This document shows positions 46,121 to 58,352 of a stretch of DNA of 64,000 nucleotides, one piece after another. The translations under genes and the position numbers were made by a program. Position 1 is the stretch's first letter. Each line of letters starts with the position of its first letter. Source of the DNA: Panax quinquefolius (taxonomy: Eukaryota; Streptophyta; Magnoliopsida; Apiales; Araliaceae); NCBI GenBank assembly GCA_020205615.1, contig CM035168.1:6948237-7012236 (forward strand), in the 5' to 3' direction. The notes beneath the pieces were generated by a model that was given only the letters and a program-made list of their open reading frames with translations, was not told the origin of the DNA and made no database searches.

Positions 46121-47330
46121 TAATAACTAAAATCCCTCACTGATTGTATAATAATAGTAGTCAAACACCATTAAATAACAGTAAAACAAATATAATAAAT
46201 AAGTAACCAAATAGTTACATAACAATAATCATAATATGTTTTAATGGTAACCAAAACATAAAACAACCTCATGTATCCAAAGATCCTCAGTAATGAAGGT
46301 GATATTGTTTGTTTAGGCAACCTAATTATACTATGACATGTACATTTCACAATTGATATATGTCCCTGAAACAAGATTGTAACTCTCTCTGTTACTATCA
46401 AAATAATAGTTAGTTACCTTTATATACATATTTGGTTACCAACTCGTATAATTCAAACAATGTAGCAAACACACAACTTAAAAGAATTAAAAATAATAAC
46501 TAAAATACCTCATTAATTGTACAATAATAGTAGTCAAAAACCATTAAATAACAAAGAAACAAATATAATAAATAAGTAACCAAATAGTTACATAACAAGA
46601 ACTATAATATGTTTTAATGGTAACCAAAACATAAAACAACCTGTATCCAAAGATCTTGTAATGAAGGTGATATTGTTTGTTTAGACAATCCAATTATACT
46701 AAGACATGTACATTTCACAATTGATATATGTCCCGAAACAAGCTTGTAATCTCTCGGTTACTATCAAAACAATAGTTGGTTACCTTTACATACATATTTG
46801 GTTATCAACTGTACATCTCAAACAATGTAGCAAACACAACTTAAAAGAAACAATAAATAATAACTAAAATACCTCATTGATTGTACAATAATAGCGATCA
46901 AAAATAATTAAATAACAAATAAAACAAATATAATAAATAAGTAACCAAATAGTTACATAACAGTAACCAGAACAGGTTTTAATGGTAACCAAAACAGAAA
47001 CATCATATAATGAAACTTAGTTTAAGCAATCCATGTATACTATAACCATAATGTAACATAATAAAACAGTAACCATATAATTATATGATAGTAACCATAA
47101 CAGGTTTTAATGGTAACCAAAATAGAAACATCATGTAATGAAATCCAGTTTTAGGCAATTCATGTATACTAAACAATTACATATTAACCGAATAAAAAAA
47201 TAAAAGTATCCGAAATCCCACATTGAGGACACAATAATAGTAGCCAAACCATAAGGTAACAGTAACCAAAACATAATAAAGAAGTAACCAAATAGTTATA
47301 TAAAAGTAACCAGAACATGTAAAATGTGTT
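46121..47330. repeat. Degenerate tandem repeat, about 365-bp period, GTAACC-rich
   Basis: Units starting TAATAACTAAAAT lie at 46121, 46494 and 46858 (steps of 373 and 364), with a partial fourth near 47205. Each contains AAGTAACCAAATAGTTA and TTTTAATGGTAACCAAAA. The third unit differs in its second half, where it repeats a smaller GGTTTTAATGGTAACC block. Confidence 0.8.
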
Positions 47331-47767
47331 TGTGGAAATGAAAGTAGAAATAGAATAACATAAACCTTGTAGAATATATTTGAAGGAATTTACAAAAATA
47401 ATACATCAATGTATACTAAACAAATACATGGTTTATTATGACTTAGGTTTATTATTTACAAAAATAATACATCCACAAACTAATGATGCCTTTAACTTCT
47501 TCAATTGTCTTGGGTTCAATTTCTTGGTAATAATGTCGGGGACTTCCATGTCACACCAATATATAACTTTTCCAATGAATTTTCTATTGCATTCCTCACA
47601 GTAAAGATTTCATAACTACAAATTTAAACAGTCATTAGTAACCAGATATAAACAATATTTATATCATAAACAGTTTACCAAACAAATACATTGTAACCAA
47701 AACAACATATAAAAGTAACCAAAATCTCAATTGAGGAAAAAAAATGGTATCCAAATCATAAGCTAAC

Positions 47768-50187
47768 TGTGAGACCCCAGATTTTATCAATAAAGATTTA
47801 AATTTTGTCGAAATAATTTTTAATATTATGGTGTGAATTTGAGATAATATTATAGTTGTGGGTAGTATTTATAAATTTTGCAAAGTATGCAAGTGGTTAT
47901 ATTATATTCGATTGGTCGGGGAATATTCGGTTTAGCGAGGGAATATTCGTACATAACTACTCAATCATTGGTGGACCCCACAAATGTAATTATTGTTTGA
48001 TTGAAAGCGAAAAAAATATTTTATTGAAATAACTAATGAAAAGTTTTACTGCTTGATCTTTGTTGAACTACTCGGTAGTAAAAGTACAAGAATACGTGTG
48101 TAGTTGCATAAGTAGCACTACCAGATTGATTATTGATGCTTATGTGAGAAGTCACTCAGGTTTGATTCCATTATTGTCGATTAATAATATGAATTACTAT
48201 ATCGATAATGACGCTTTTGTTTTATTCAGTATTATTAACGTAATAAAATAGAAACATCTTTTATATAAAATGTAATACTTTGTTAAAGTTATTCTATAAA
48301 TAGAATATATTATATTTTATTATGCATAGTGTTTTGCGTAGTGTTGCATAGTGTTTGCATAGTAAAATGTTTTTATATAAATAGAATATATGATATTTTA
48401 TTTAAAAGATATTGCTTTAAATATGGACCGTCGATTAAAGTAAATCAATCTGACCGCTCATGGATTAATTACTATGCATTCTATTTTCCTATAAATAAGC
48501 TCATTCCTTCATTATTTTCTTACGAATTCACCAAAACTCTGTAGAGAGAAATTATAGAGAGAAGCTATAGAGAAAATCTATAGAGAGAAAGAAGAAAAGT
48601 ATTCTGCTACTTCACTTTTCCAATATTCAGTTCTTCTAAGGTAAGGGATATTATTTCTTCGTAATGCGTAAGTGGTATTATTCTTTCTTATTCATGAAGA
48701 GAACTTCATTATTCCATTCATTATTATTCATTGAATAACTCGTAAAAGTGGCATACCCTATACATAACTCAGATACGCTGCATACCCTATACTTGGTGAA
48801 ATCCTTATATTATTCCATTCTTATTTATTCTCATTGGAATAACTCAGATACGCTGAATCCCCTATACTTGGTGATCTTCTTCATTTATTCCATTCTTTAT
48901 TATTCTATTGGAATATCCTCGTCTGCGTGTGTTTTACACCTGACCGTTCCATTGCTTTATTATTCCGCATTTATTATTCCATTTGGAATATCCGTCTCGT
49001 GTGTTTTACACCGACACAGGTTCCATTGTTTATTATTCAAAGATTTATTATTCATTGGATCATCCTCCGCTTGCGCGTGAATTTCACCGACCGTTCCGTT
49101 ATTATTATTACATTGAATAACTCGCTTATCGCGGCAATCGCATGCACGGTGATTTCTTTTGTTATTCCATTCTTTATTATACCCAGTTGGTTCAAACTTT
49201 GACTTCTATACTCCATGAAATTAGTAGAATATCCTTGATATTTGCGTTTCATCCAAAGATCTTTTCATGGAAATATTCTTCCCGATCATTCTTGAATTTT
49301 ACTCTACAAAACAAAGATCTCGTTGACAATTTGACGTTACTTAATTCTCGGATAAAATAATTCTTGAACTTGTTTTATTGAATTATTATGTCATTGTCAT
49401 CATCCTCATGTTATAATATGTTATCTTTGGCTTACGTGTATAGATGAACTTAGTATGATTATGACCGAGGGTCATTCCTAAGATAATCATGGCTTGTTAT
49501 AAATGATGTGATAAAAGTCCTCAATGGCCCTGTAATGCGATGATGAATAGTTTTGGTATGATTATGACCGGGGGTGATTCTAAGATAGTCACGACCATTG
49601 ATAATTTGATGAAAATCCTTGACCATGGTACATGGATGATTAGATATTGTGGTTTATTCATTAAACCGAGTCTTAGTGATAAAAATTTATGAAAACCTTT
49701 TAAAATCTAAAAGATAGTAGACTTTATTTTCTACTTGACTTTTTTAATGGATCGCGTATTCCGCTACTGCTTAAACCGGTTATCTATTGTATTTTATCGC
49801 TTTAACATCTTTGTTGAAGGCTAATGATAATTTATTCTCGCATTATCTTAGTCATAATATTTCTTCTTGGGCTAGTTGAGCTCACCTTTTTCTTTCACCG
49901 TTTTCTTCGTGAAATGAGAACATAGCCGGGACGCAGCCTGGGAACGGAGTAATGGTCCGAGAGGATAGCATTAGTAGTCCTCACTATTCGTGAAATAGTG
50001 TGATAATAGTTGTAATGAGGACTCCTTTTGAGTTTGTATAATATCTAGTAGACAATATTTGTATTCAAACTCACGCTTTATGTCGTATTGCACACCTACG
50101 CTTATATTAGTAAGTTGATTTGAATTTATGTACCATGTAAGTGGCGACCCAAGATGGGTGACGATACCTAATTTTGGGGCGTCCACA
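47768..50187 (+). repeat. 5' LTR of a related plus-strand gypsy element (2.42 kb)
   Basis: It begins TGTGAGACCCC and ends GGGGCGTCCACA, and is followed by a primer-binding site. It aligns in layout with the chromovirus LTRs: paired GAATATTC at 47921 and 47941, TATA box TATAAATA at 48490-48497, a GAGAGAAA tract after it, and the shared ending CGACCCAAGATGGGTGA. Between about 48640 and 49190 it holds degenerate repeats of a TTATTCCATT...GGAATA type. Sequence identity to the other LTRs is lower, so it is an older or sister family. Confidence 0.85.
47921..47948. promoter_or_regulatory. Paired GAATATTC palindromes in the plus-strand LTR
   Basis: GAATATTC at 47921-47928 and 47941-47948, 153 bases from the LTR start, although the flanking sequence has diverged. 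Confidence 0.4.
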
Positions 50188-50189
50188 GT

Positions 50190-50205
50190 TGGTATCGAGC
50201 TTAGG
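50190..50205 (+). other. Primer-binding site of the plus-strand gypsy element
   Basis: TGGTATCGAGCTTAGG begins two bases after the LTR, the same spacing as in the minus-strand chromovirus. Confidence 0.8.
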
Positions 50206-50559
50206 ATATGATCCCCAGCTAAGATGTGAGAATAGTACTAGGAGGGAGAGACGGGAATACCTTTCGCTAGTATGACCTACCCAAGTTTATTTGGTATTTG
50301 ATTGGTCGATCGAGTATAGTGATAATATGTTGCATGTCAATTATCCCTTGTTTTGTGACAAGCTGTTGTATTTAGATGTTGTGAATAGGGCTTGGTTATT
50401 GGAGCGCGATAATGAGTCACTTTCAACCAAAAGGTAACGACTAACAACACGATAATAATCATACTGCATGCAGAACGACCATCTAACAATGATGACCATC
50501 GGGGAAATTATCATGCCAAGAATGGTAACCACTTCGGTGGTAATCATGGCCAAGATAAT

Positions 50560-51134
50560 AAAGTGGACATTTCAAGAAGAGAAGGTCATTTAGCTCGATT
50601 TTGTCGCGGCACCAAAGTCAAGTCCACCGGGACGGTGGCACCAAAGGCGGATACGACAAAAAACAAAGCTCGGTGGTTTTCATGAAGAGCGCTTTTTCAC
50701 GACTTCTTAAAAAGCAAGTGACTCGAACGGTTAGTTACTCGGGTTAGTTAATTATAAATTCTTACGAAGTCTATACCTTATTAGATCTCGGCTTCTACCC
50801 ATTATTTTATCTCTCTTTGCTTTAGCGCTCAACGCTTAAATTTGACTCGGAGAAGTTAGACTTTGACTTATCGGTTGAAACTTCGTTAAGTAGGAGCCTT
50901 CACATGTACTATTATTTTAAATCTTGTTTGATTCAAATAAACATTTTCACGTTACTTCGTCGATCTTATCTTTTGAAAATATTTGCCTTTGAGGTGATTT
51001 TAGGAATCAATTGGTTAACTACTCATCATGCTTTTCGTAAGGTTGTTAGCTTTTATATTCATAACCAACTTGTTGTGCGAATTCAAGTCACCAAACTACT
51101 AAAGTCAATTATTGTCATATCAAGCCATAAGTAA
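50560..51134 (+). pseudogene. Gypsy GAG knuckle and protease remnant
   Basis: A GAG knuckle end (REGHLARFC) appears near 50571-50612. The frame 50904-51134 reads LKIFAFEVILGINWLTTHHA and then VVSFYIHNQLVVRIQVTK, nearly the same block as in the chromovirus protease at 38100-37900. Most of gag is missing. Pol is not readable beyond this point. Confidence 0.75.
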
Positions 51135-53530
51135 AGAGCCCCGAACCTTTCGTTGTTGACTTCCTTGTGTGGAATGCACCGAGCCGGACTTTCTTCAGAG
51201 GCGACATCGTGAATGAAGATGGCAAGTTTATAGTATCATTGTGAGGTGCTATCTAGGTTAAGGGATGAAGTCACAGGATTGGTATCAATGTGACGTATTA
51301 TCCAAGTCTTGGATGAGAGTCACAGCTTTTGAATGATATTTCTATTATTAATAAATTTCCGGCGATTCTTGAAGACTTCTTAGCCTACTTAGAGAGTGAA
51401 ATCGAATTTTGTATCGACCCCAAAGACAAAACCCATTTCTTAAACCCTCAAATATTTCTTCAACTAAAATGAACAGCTTTACGTGGTTTATGATGAAAGT
51501 CATAATAAAAGCATTGGACTAATGAAAATCATGGGTATTCGTGGTATTAGTAAGTGTTATGATGAGTTATGTTGGTTAGTATGTGAAAACATGAAAGTTT
51601 CTTAGAAATCACAAAGAGTTGAAAATCAGATTTTGGTGAAAAACGTAATATGAAATTCAATTGACCATATCTCCTATTATATTTTGAATTTTTGAGTGTG
51701 GTCAAGTCCTAGAGTTAGATCTATGAGTTACCTAACTAATCCAAGTGGAATTACTGGAAAAGGTGTTGTAGATTTTTGTGTGGACTGATTTTAGCAAAGG
51801 AGTGCAAAGCTGCAAAAATCGAAAAAGTTGCTGACATGATTTTAGAGAGGCTGTTTCGGCCACTTAAATTATGAGAAAAATTCTGGCCTTTTTGGACATG
51901 AAGGTATATGGTATAAAGTACCTCCTGTCCAAAAATGAGCTCATTCTGACTTAAAATGAGCAAGTTATGACTATTTCAATATTTAGGTTTTTCCGAATTA
52001 AAAATTCGCTATAACCGGAGTTCTATAACTCCGATGACCATGAAATTTAAACTGGAAGCTCACGTTAACATGTGTAAGATTCTGCCAAGATTTGGGAATT
52101 TTTGGAGTTAAACTTGAGGTAGCTAATTTCTTAAGGAATTAATTAGAAATTGATTTTTGAAAAATAGTAAATGAATTTTAAAAATTCCGAGAAAAATATA
52201 TTTTTATTATGGGACTATATTATGCTAAATCCCAGAAAAGAAATATTTTTTGGGACTGATTTGGTATTTTTATGAAAATATTTTAGTTACTAAACATATG
52301 AGTTAAATATGTTATGTGAAGTAACAAAGTTAAAAATAGGATTTTATGGCTAGAGAATCCTATATAGTATATATGCATATTTTTTTTTTTATGAGGAATT
52401 GATAATTGGTGATGATATCTTATGAGTATGATATTTTGAATGATTAAATGCATTATATGGTAAAGCGTAAACAATTGAGATAAATTATTTATAAATTTAA
52501 GAAGTGATTAAAATATTGTTATAATATTAATGATATTAGATTATGAGATTATTAAGTGATTGATAACATGGGGATATTCTTGAATCCTGGATAAATTATA
52601 TTATAAATGTTTAATATTTATCCTTTATCTCATTTGATTGATTCTTTATATCATTATCCTCACGCTTATATTATGCTTGAAAGTCATATGTGGCTCAGAA
52701 TGCATAGATGGACTTGGTATGATTATGACGAGGATTGTTCGGTATAATCATAACCGTAATTGAAAACACGATTATCTTTGGTAGTAGTGCATGGATAATT
52801 TGTGGTCGTGATACTAATGAATACACGATTATCTTTGGTCGTAGTAGTCATGGATAATTTGTGGTCGTGATACTAATGAATACACGATTATCTTTGGTAG
52901 TAGTGCATGGATAATTTGTGGTCGTGACACTAATGAATACACGATTATCTTTGGTAGTAGTGCATGGATAATTTGTGATCGTGATACTAATGAATACACG
53001 ATTATCTTCGGTAGTAGTGCATGGATAATTTGTGGTCGTGATACTAATGAATACACGATTATCTTTGGTCAGTAGTGCATGGATAATTTGTGGTCGTGAT
53101 ACTAATGAATACACGATTATCTTTGGTAGTAGTGCATGGATAATTCGTGGTCGTGATACTAATGAATATCCTCGGCAGAAATGCGTGGATGATTCTATGA
53201 TATAGATTAATTATCGAAATGAGTCTCAAAGAATGAAATATTAATTCATGGATGTGGTAAAAGTCATCTTCGTCAGTAGTGCATTGATAGACTTGATATG
53301 ATTATGACCACGGATTATTCGGTATAATCACGACCGTAGATTGAAAACACGAATATCCTTGGCCAAGAAGGTACATGGATAATTCGTGGTTGTGATACTA
53401 TTATTAAGTCGCTGCGTCAAGATTATTGGTTTTACAGTTGTATATCTTTGACCTGTAGTGCAAAGATGAATTGTTAATGAATATCTTTGGCCGGATTGCA
53501 AAGATGAATTTAATGTTTTCAACGATAAGG
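51135..53530 (+). other. Degenerate gypsy/LTR-like sequence
   Basis: No protein frame. Phrases from about 52650 on (GATTATGAC..., GAATATCTTTGGCC) resemble the distal part of the other LTRs, so a diverged LTR of a sister family is likely here. I could not place its start or end. Confidence 0.45.
52767..53168. repeat. 57-bp minisatellite, seven units
   Basis: Units begin CACGATTATCTTTGG at 52767, 52824, 52883, 52940, 52997, 53054 and 53112; five of the six steps are 57 or 58 and one is 59. Each continues GTGCATGGATAATTTGTGG and ends CTAATGAATA. Units differ by few bases. A diverged extra copy lies near 53345. Part of the unit resembles the short GAATATCTTTGGC repeats in the other LTRs. Confidence 0.95.
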
Positions 53531-53578
53531 GTATTTAAGGTATCCTCACCTCTTATCATACCAGGTACGTACCCTAAT
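53531..53578 (+). pseudogene. Tail of a gypsy polyprotein
   Basis: GGTATCCTCACCT, then CCAGGTACGTACC and AATTTCGAGG match the last codons of the chromovirus pol at 22797-22842 in the opposite orientation. A 3' LTR should follow, but none is seen. Confidence 0.65.
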
Positions 53579-54937
53579 TTCGAGGGCCACCTCTTAGATA
53601 GATGGTAGGGAAAGGTAGTGATGATAGAAATCCTTGCTTCTGAACATTTGATTTATACCGACAACGAAAAGAAATCTTACATGAGATTTGGCTCATTTGG
53701 GTTGGGTTGGGGCCAACCTGATTTGACAAATTTAGCCAAAGTGTGCAGGGTTTAGCCTCCTCATTCTCCTGTATATATATGTTTTTTAGCTAGTGTTTGT
53801 TAAGAAGTATTGATGCTTGCTTCTTGCTTACTTTAGTGATATGCATGATGATGATGATGTAGTAATTCATAAAGTAAGTCAGCATATTTTATTTAGGACA
53901 CCATGTGATGTGTGAGGGGCCATTTTCCATTAGCTTCGCTATCTACTTGTCGTGTGTCCCTACCGGCCTCCCACTGAATTTTGATAAATGACAAGGCATT
54001 TTCATTTTTCTTTCATGGACTAGTATGAATCGAAGAACATTTGTTTCTGTTAATGCTTTGGTTGTTGGAGTTGTGTGCTGAGAATTTTCATCTGTTTCTA
54101 TTAATGCTATTGGTTGTTGATTTTCTGTTCTGTGTGTGAGGTTATGTGGGGTATAATATAAGTGGGGTCTAATTTACCCACCGGTGATATATAATTTATC
54201 CACTTTTTGATAAAATGCTAATATGAGGGCTGTTATAGTGTCAAGGTATGTTAGCTGTAATTTAGAGTCTAAAATGATGTCTAATAACTTACATATTAAA
54301 ACTAATGCTTCAAGAATGCTTTTATGCTTAAGTGTAGTAGGTTTTAATATAACTTGTAAATCATGATGGATTCTATAGGAGCAAAATCAGTTCATTGTGA
54401 CTGATAGAAATAGATGATTATGATTGGCTAATCATGCTTTTAATGATGAATACTAAAATAGCATTTTCAAGAGGGGAAAATAACTCAAATTAAACAGGGA
54501 AGTCTGGACCTGTTTGAAACAGGCCAAAACAGGCCATTATTGTGAGACTTTGAATGGCTAGTTTAAATGCTTTGTTGTAAACTGTCAATGTGTAAACTGA
54601 GATATGACATCTAGATGTAAGTTATACATGTGAAATGTTATGTAAATAACTAGTCCATGTCTATATATTTCATAATTATGCTAACCTTGTGGGCCATGTT
54701 GCTAAACCATGTTCTTATGGAATTTAAAGCCTATTAAGGGTTGTTTTGAACAAAGAATATAACAATTAGATTATGTAATAATGTTTAAAATTGAAGGCTT
54801 AGGGACTGTTATGATAATTTAGTGTTAAACCATGCTGAAAATGCTTTGAATGGACTATTTTGGGTATTAGAAAGACAACTAAATGTTACGAGTATGTAAT
54901 GTTTTGGACTGTTTTGGGTATCAAATGACTTTATAGG

Positions 54938-54968
54938 ACTAATAGTCCCACATTAAGGGACTATTAGT
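54938..54968. other. Perfect 12-bp inverted repeat
   Basis: ACTAATAGTCCC, a 7-base spacer, then GGGACTATTAGT. It could be a hairpin in RNA, a protein-binding site or the remains of a small transposon. Confidence 0.7.
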
Positions 54969-55215
54969 ATGCCTTCTTCTGCAATCTTGATATACGCAGC
55001 GTTATAGTTTCTAGAACACATTGCAAAGTCCATTGGCTATTCTTCAAACTTGACCATCAAGATATTTTCATCACCTAATGTCCTATGTAGAAGAGTTTTT
55101 GTTGTGTTCAGATATGAACCAAGAACATGAGGTAATAATCTACTATAAAAGTACAACATGAGGCAATATGGTCGGGTAGTTGCGAACATTTATAATTTTA
55201 ACGAGCTAATCATTT

Positions 55216-55409
55216 GCTTACAAGTATGCTCAAGTTATATGCTTAGTAGCTAGTATACTCAAGTCATATGCTTACAAGTATGGGCGCAATATGCTAATCA
55301 TATGTTGCTCAAGTCATATGCTTATAAGTATGCTTAAATGTTAATCATATGCTTACAAGTATGCTCAAGTCATATGCTTACTAGCTAGTATACTTAAGTC
55401 ATATGTTAA
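55216..55409. repeat. Short array of CATATGCTTACAAGTATGCT-like repeats
   Basis: The words CAAGTCATATGCTTA and CAAGTATGCT recur at least five times with variable linkers, including GTAGCTAGTATACT-type variants. The core CATATG is a palindrome. Confidence 0.75.
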
Positions 55410-55449
55410 CATTTATAATGTTGTCTGTAGTAGAATACTGGTGGAATCA

Positions 55450-57640
55450 TGGACCTCTATTCGCATCAGTAGTTGGATGGCACGACGAAAAGTCAAGTGC
55501 CCAGATAAATCTTCAAATGAATTTAAAATTTGGTTGCCAAGTGTTTTTGAGTATGCGATAGTCACCCGTAATGTATGAATGGTAAGTCGCAGATACGATG
55601 TCCATGTTTAAAGTATAAGAATGTAAATTATATGGACAGAGACATGGTAAACTATCATTTACTTGTTTCTGGGTTCATGAAAAATTACGAAGAATGCTGG
55701 TGGGCACATGGGTAGAGAAGAGGGTGGCATCACAGAAGTACACAATTCGGGCAGTAGTACTCATCGTATGAATCCAATGGTTCATGATATTGCAGGGCCA
55801 GATTTTGATTGGGAATAAGGTAGAGAGCAACCTATGAATTCTGATGCCAAATACTTCTTTAAGTTGTTAGACGAGGGTAGTGAGCCATTGTGGCATGGTT
55901 GGACCAAACACACTACATTGTCTGCAGTGGTGACATTACTTAACATCAAGGCTGATCATAACATGTGCCATGAGTGAAGGCCATTAAGAGTATGTTGTCT
56001 GACGGTGAGAAATTACCTGGTAACTATTACTTTTGTAAGAAAATGGTGAAGACGTTGGGTCTTGGATACCAAAAGATCGATGCATGTCCGAACGATTGCA
56101 TGTTGTTTTATAATGAAAATGAACAGATGACAAGGTGCACGTTTTGCAGTCATGATCAGTTTAGGCCTAATAAAGAGGGTGTGACTACAAAAAAATCAAG
56201 TATATCGTTTAAGATTCTAAGGTATTTTCCAATAACACATCGGCTAAAAAGATTGTACATGTCTTCAAGAACAGCTGAACATATGAGTTAGCATGCGAAA
56301 TCTCCAGCTAAAGATGGAGAACTAAATCATACCGCGGATGGGCAGGCTTGGAAAGATTTCAACCTAGTACATCCTGGGTTTGCATTGGAACCTAGAAATG
56401 TGAGGCTTGGATTGTCCACCGATGGTTTCAATCCGTTTGGCCACTCAGTTGTTCCGTACTCATGTTGGCCTGTGATTGTTAGTCCATACAACTTGCCTCC
56501 TTGGATGTGTATGAAATAGCCATACTTGTTTCTTTCACTCGTGGTTCCTGGTCCTAAGAGTCCTGGAAAGAACTTAGATTTTTACTTGAGACCTCTTATA
56601 GACGAGTTGAAGGTATTGTGGGAGGATGTAGTACAGACTTGGGATGTTTCAACGAAAACAAATTTCAACCTTAGGGTAGCGGTTATGTGGACTATAAGTG
56701 ACTTCCCAGCTTATGGTATGTTAGCTGGATTGAGTACACACAGGAAGTTGGCTTGTCCGTATTGTATGGAGTATACAAAGTCGTTTAATCTATCAAAAGG
56801 TCGAAAGCCTTGTTGGTTTGACTGTCATCGTTGGTTCTTACCGGTAGATCACCCGTTTCAAAGAAATAGAGAACACTTCAGGAAAGGGAAAGTAGACAAT
56901 GATATGCCCACATGCATGATTGTTTGAATGGAGATGCAAGATCGTGTGATGAGATTGCCGGTTGTCCCATTTGGTAAGATTGCTGCCATAAACATAATCA
57001 ATGGGTTTGGCGAATCTCATAACTGGGTTTGGAGAAGCATCTTTTGGGAACTGCCTTATTGTTCTACAAATTTGATTCGTCATAATCTAGATGTGATGCA
57101 TATTGAGAAGAATGTGTTTGACAATGTGTTTAACACTGTGATGAATGTTATGGAGAAGACAAAAGATAACGACAAGGCACATTTGGACATGAAAGATATT
57201 TGTAAGCGTCCTGGATTAGAACTTTATGAATCTCCTAATGGTAAGATTGTCAAACCGCATGCAAGGTACACATTGTCCAAAAAGCAAGTTGAAGATGTGT
57301 GCACATGGGTTAAGTCTCTGAAACTACCAGATGGATACGCCACAAACATTGAAAGGTGTTTACTGGTGGAAATCGCAAGGGATGAAGAGTCACGGTATCG
57401 CCATGTGTTCATGGAGAGATTCATGCCTATAGCATTTCGGGATCTGCTTGATAAACCAATATGGGATGCTTTGACGGATCTTAGTCGTTTCTTCAAAGAC
57501 TTATGTTCAAAATCATTAAATGAAAATTTGTATATTTCTCTTGGTTTGTGTCTTGGGGTGCCTAGAAATGTCCATATATGCATGTTGTCGTGCATGTGGC
57601 TAGTCTATATTATAGGGGAGACTCTGGCGATTTTTTTTTA
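55450..57640 (+). pseudogene. CACTA TNP2-type transposase, decayed
   Basis: An N-terminal transposase-associated zinc-like domain (IRCPCLKYKN, then SGFMKNYEECWWAHG) lies at about 55590-55715. The main tnp2 domain follows: LGLGYQKIDACPNDCMLFYN, LSTDGFNPFGH (near 56420), ISDFPAYGMLAGLSTH (near 56695) and HNLDVMHIEKNVFDN (near 57080). From 55974 all three long pieces are in one frame, broken only by single stops at 56289, 56517 and 56925; upstream the frame also changes. The protein stops making sense after DLSRFFKDLCSKSLN near 57520, where a 404-bp-spaced duplication starts, so the C-terminal part is missing. The enzyme would cut and move CACTA elements. Confidence 0.87.
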
Positions 57641-58130
57641 AGTATTATAAGTATAAGTTTGAAAAATGTTCATAAGTATTAGAACTTAGATGTAAATTGC
57701 TTTAATATATCTACTTATCGTTGATGTAAATTGATGTTAATATGCTAATTGATGTTAATTATAAAATTCATTTATAATGTATGTTTGTTAAAACTAAAAT
57801 TCATGTATAATTGTATATCGGGTAATGTTTTGATTGATATTATATTGGTAATGATATATGGTCCTGAATTTTTTACTTTGCTTTAATTTGCATTCAATCG
57901 TTATTGTTTTTGGTCTTATTGTATTGAAAATTTGTATATTTCTCTTGGTTTGTGTTTTGGGTGCCTAGAAATGTCCATATATGCATGCCGTCGTGCATGT
58001 GGCTAGTCTATATTGTAGGGGAGACTCTGGCGATTTTTTTTAAGTATTATAAGTATAAGTTTGAAAAATATTCATAAGTATTATAACTTAGATGTAAATT
58101 GATTTAATATATGTTAATTGATGTTGTATA
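57522..58130. repeat. Duplication spaced 404 bp at the end of the transposase
   Basis: A block of about 205-230 bases starting GAAAATTTGTATATTTCTC at 57522 recurs at 57926, with CCTAGAAATGTCCATATATG and GGGGAGACTCTGGCGATT in both. The copies differ at a few sites. The first copy lies at the point where tnp2 homology ends. Confidence 0.85.
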
Positions 58131-58352
58131 TTATAGTGATTTTTCGATAATAAGATCGTCAAGTGCATATCACAAATTGTGTTATGTAATTGGCTTACAC
58201 ACCGTGATTACGCAAGGCACACCTATCGCCCACAAGGATGATGTCAAGTAGTCAATTTCGTAAGTTTTTTAATTATGACATATAATATAATATTCAAAGG
58301 ATAATTGTTTAGTTATGTTATTATTGTTGTTTTATTTGCAGAAACGGTATAG

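Larger units (their letters stand above)
53590..55440. other. Unassigned sequence before the CACTA transposase
   Basis: Nothing coding is recognised. It should hold the left part of the CACTA element if that element is complete, but I did not find a CACTACAAG-type end. It includes the hairpin at 54938-54968 and the short repeat array at 55216-55409. Confidence 0.4.

Noticed and set aside
52829..53114. Minus-strand frames with a repeated YSLVSRPQIIHALL unit
   Set aside because: The repetition comes from the 57-bp minisatellite, whose length is a multiple of three; no sign of selection as protein.
55216..55409. CRISPR-like array
   Set aside because: Repeats are irregular, overlap in sequence with their spacers and lie in plant nuclear DNA.
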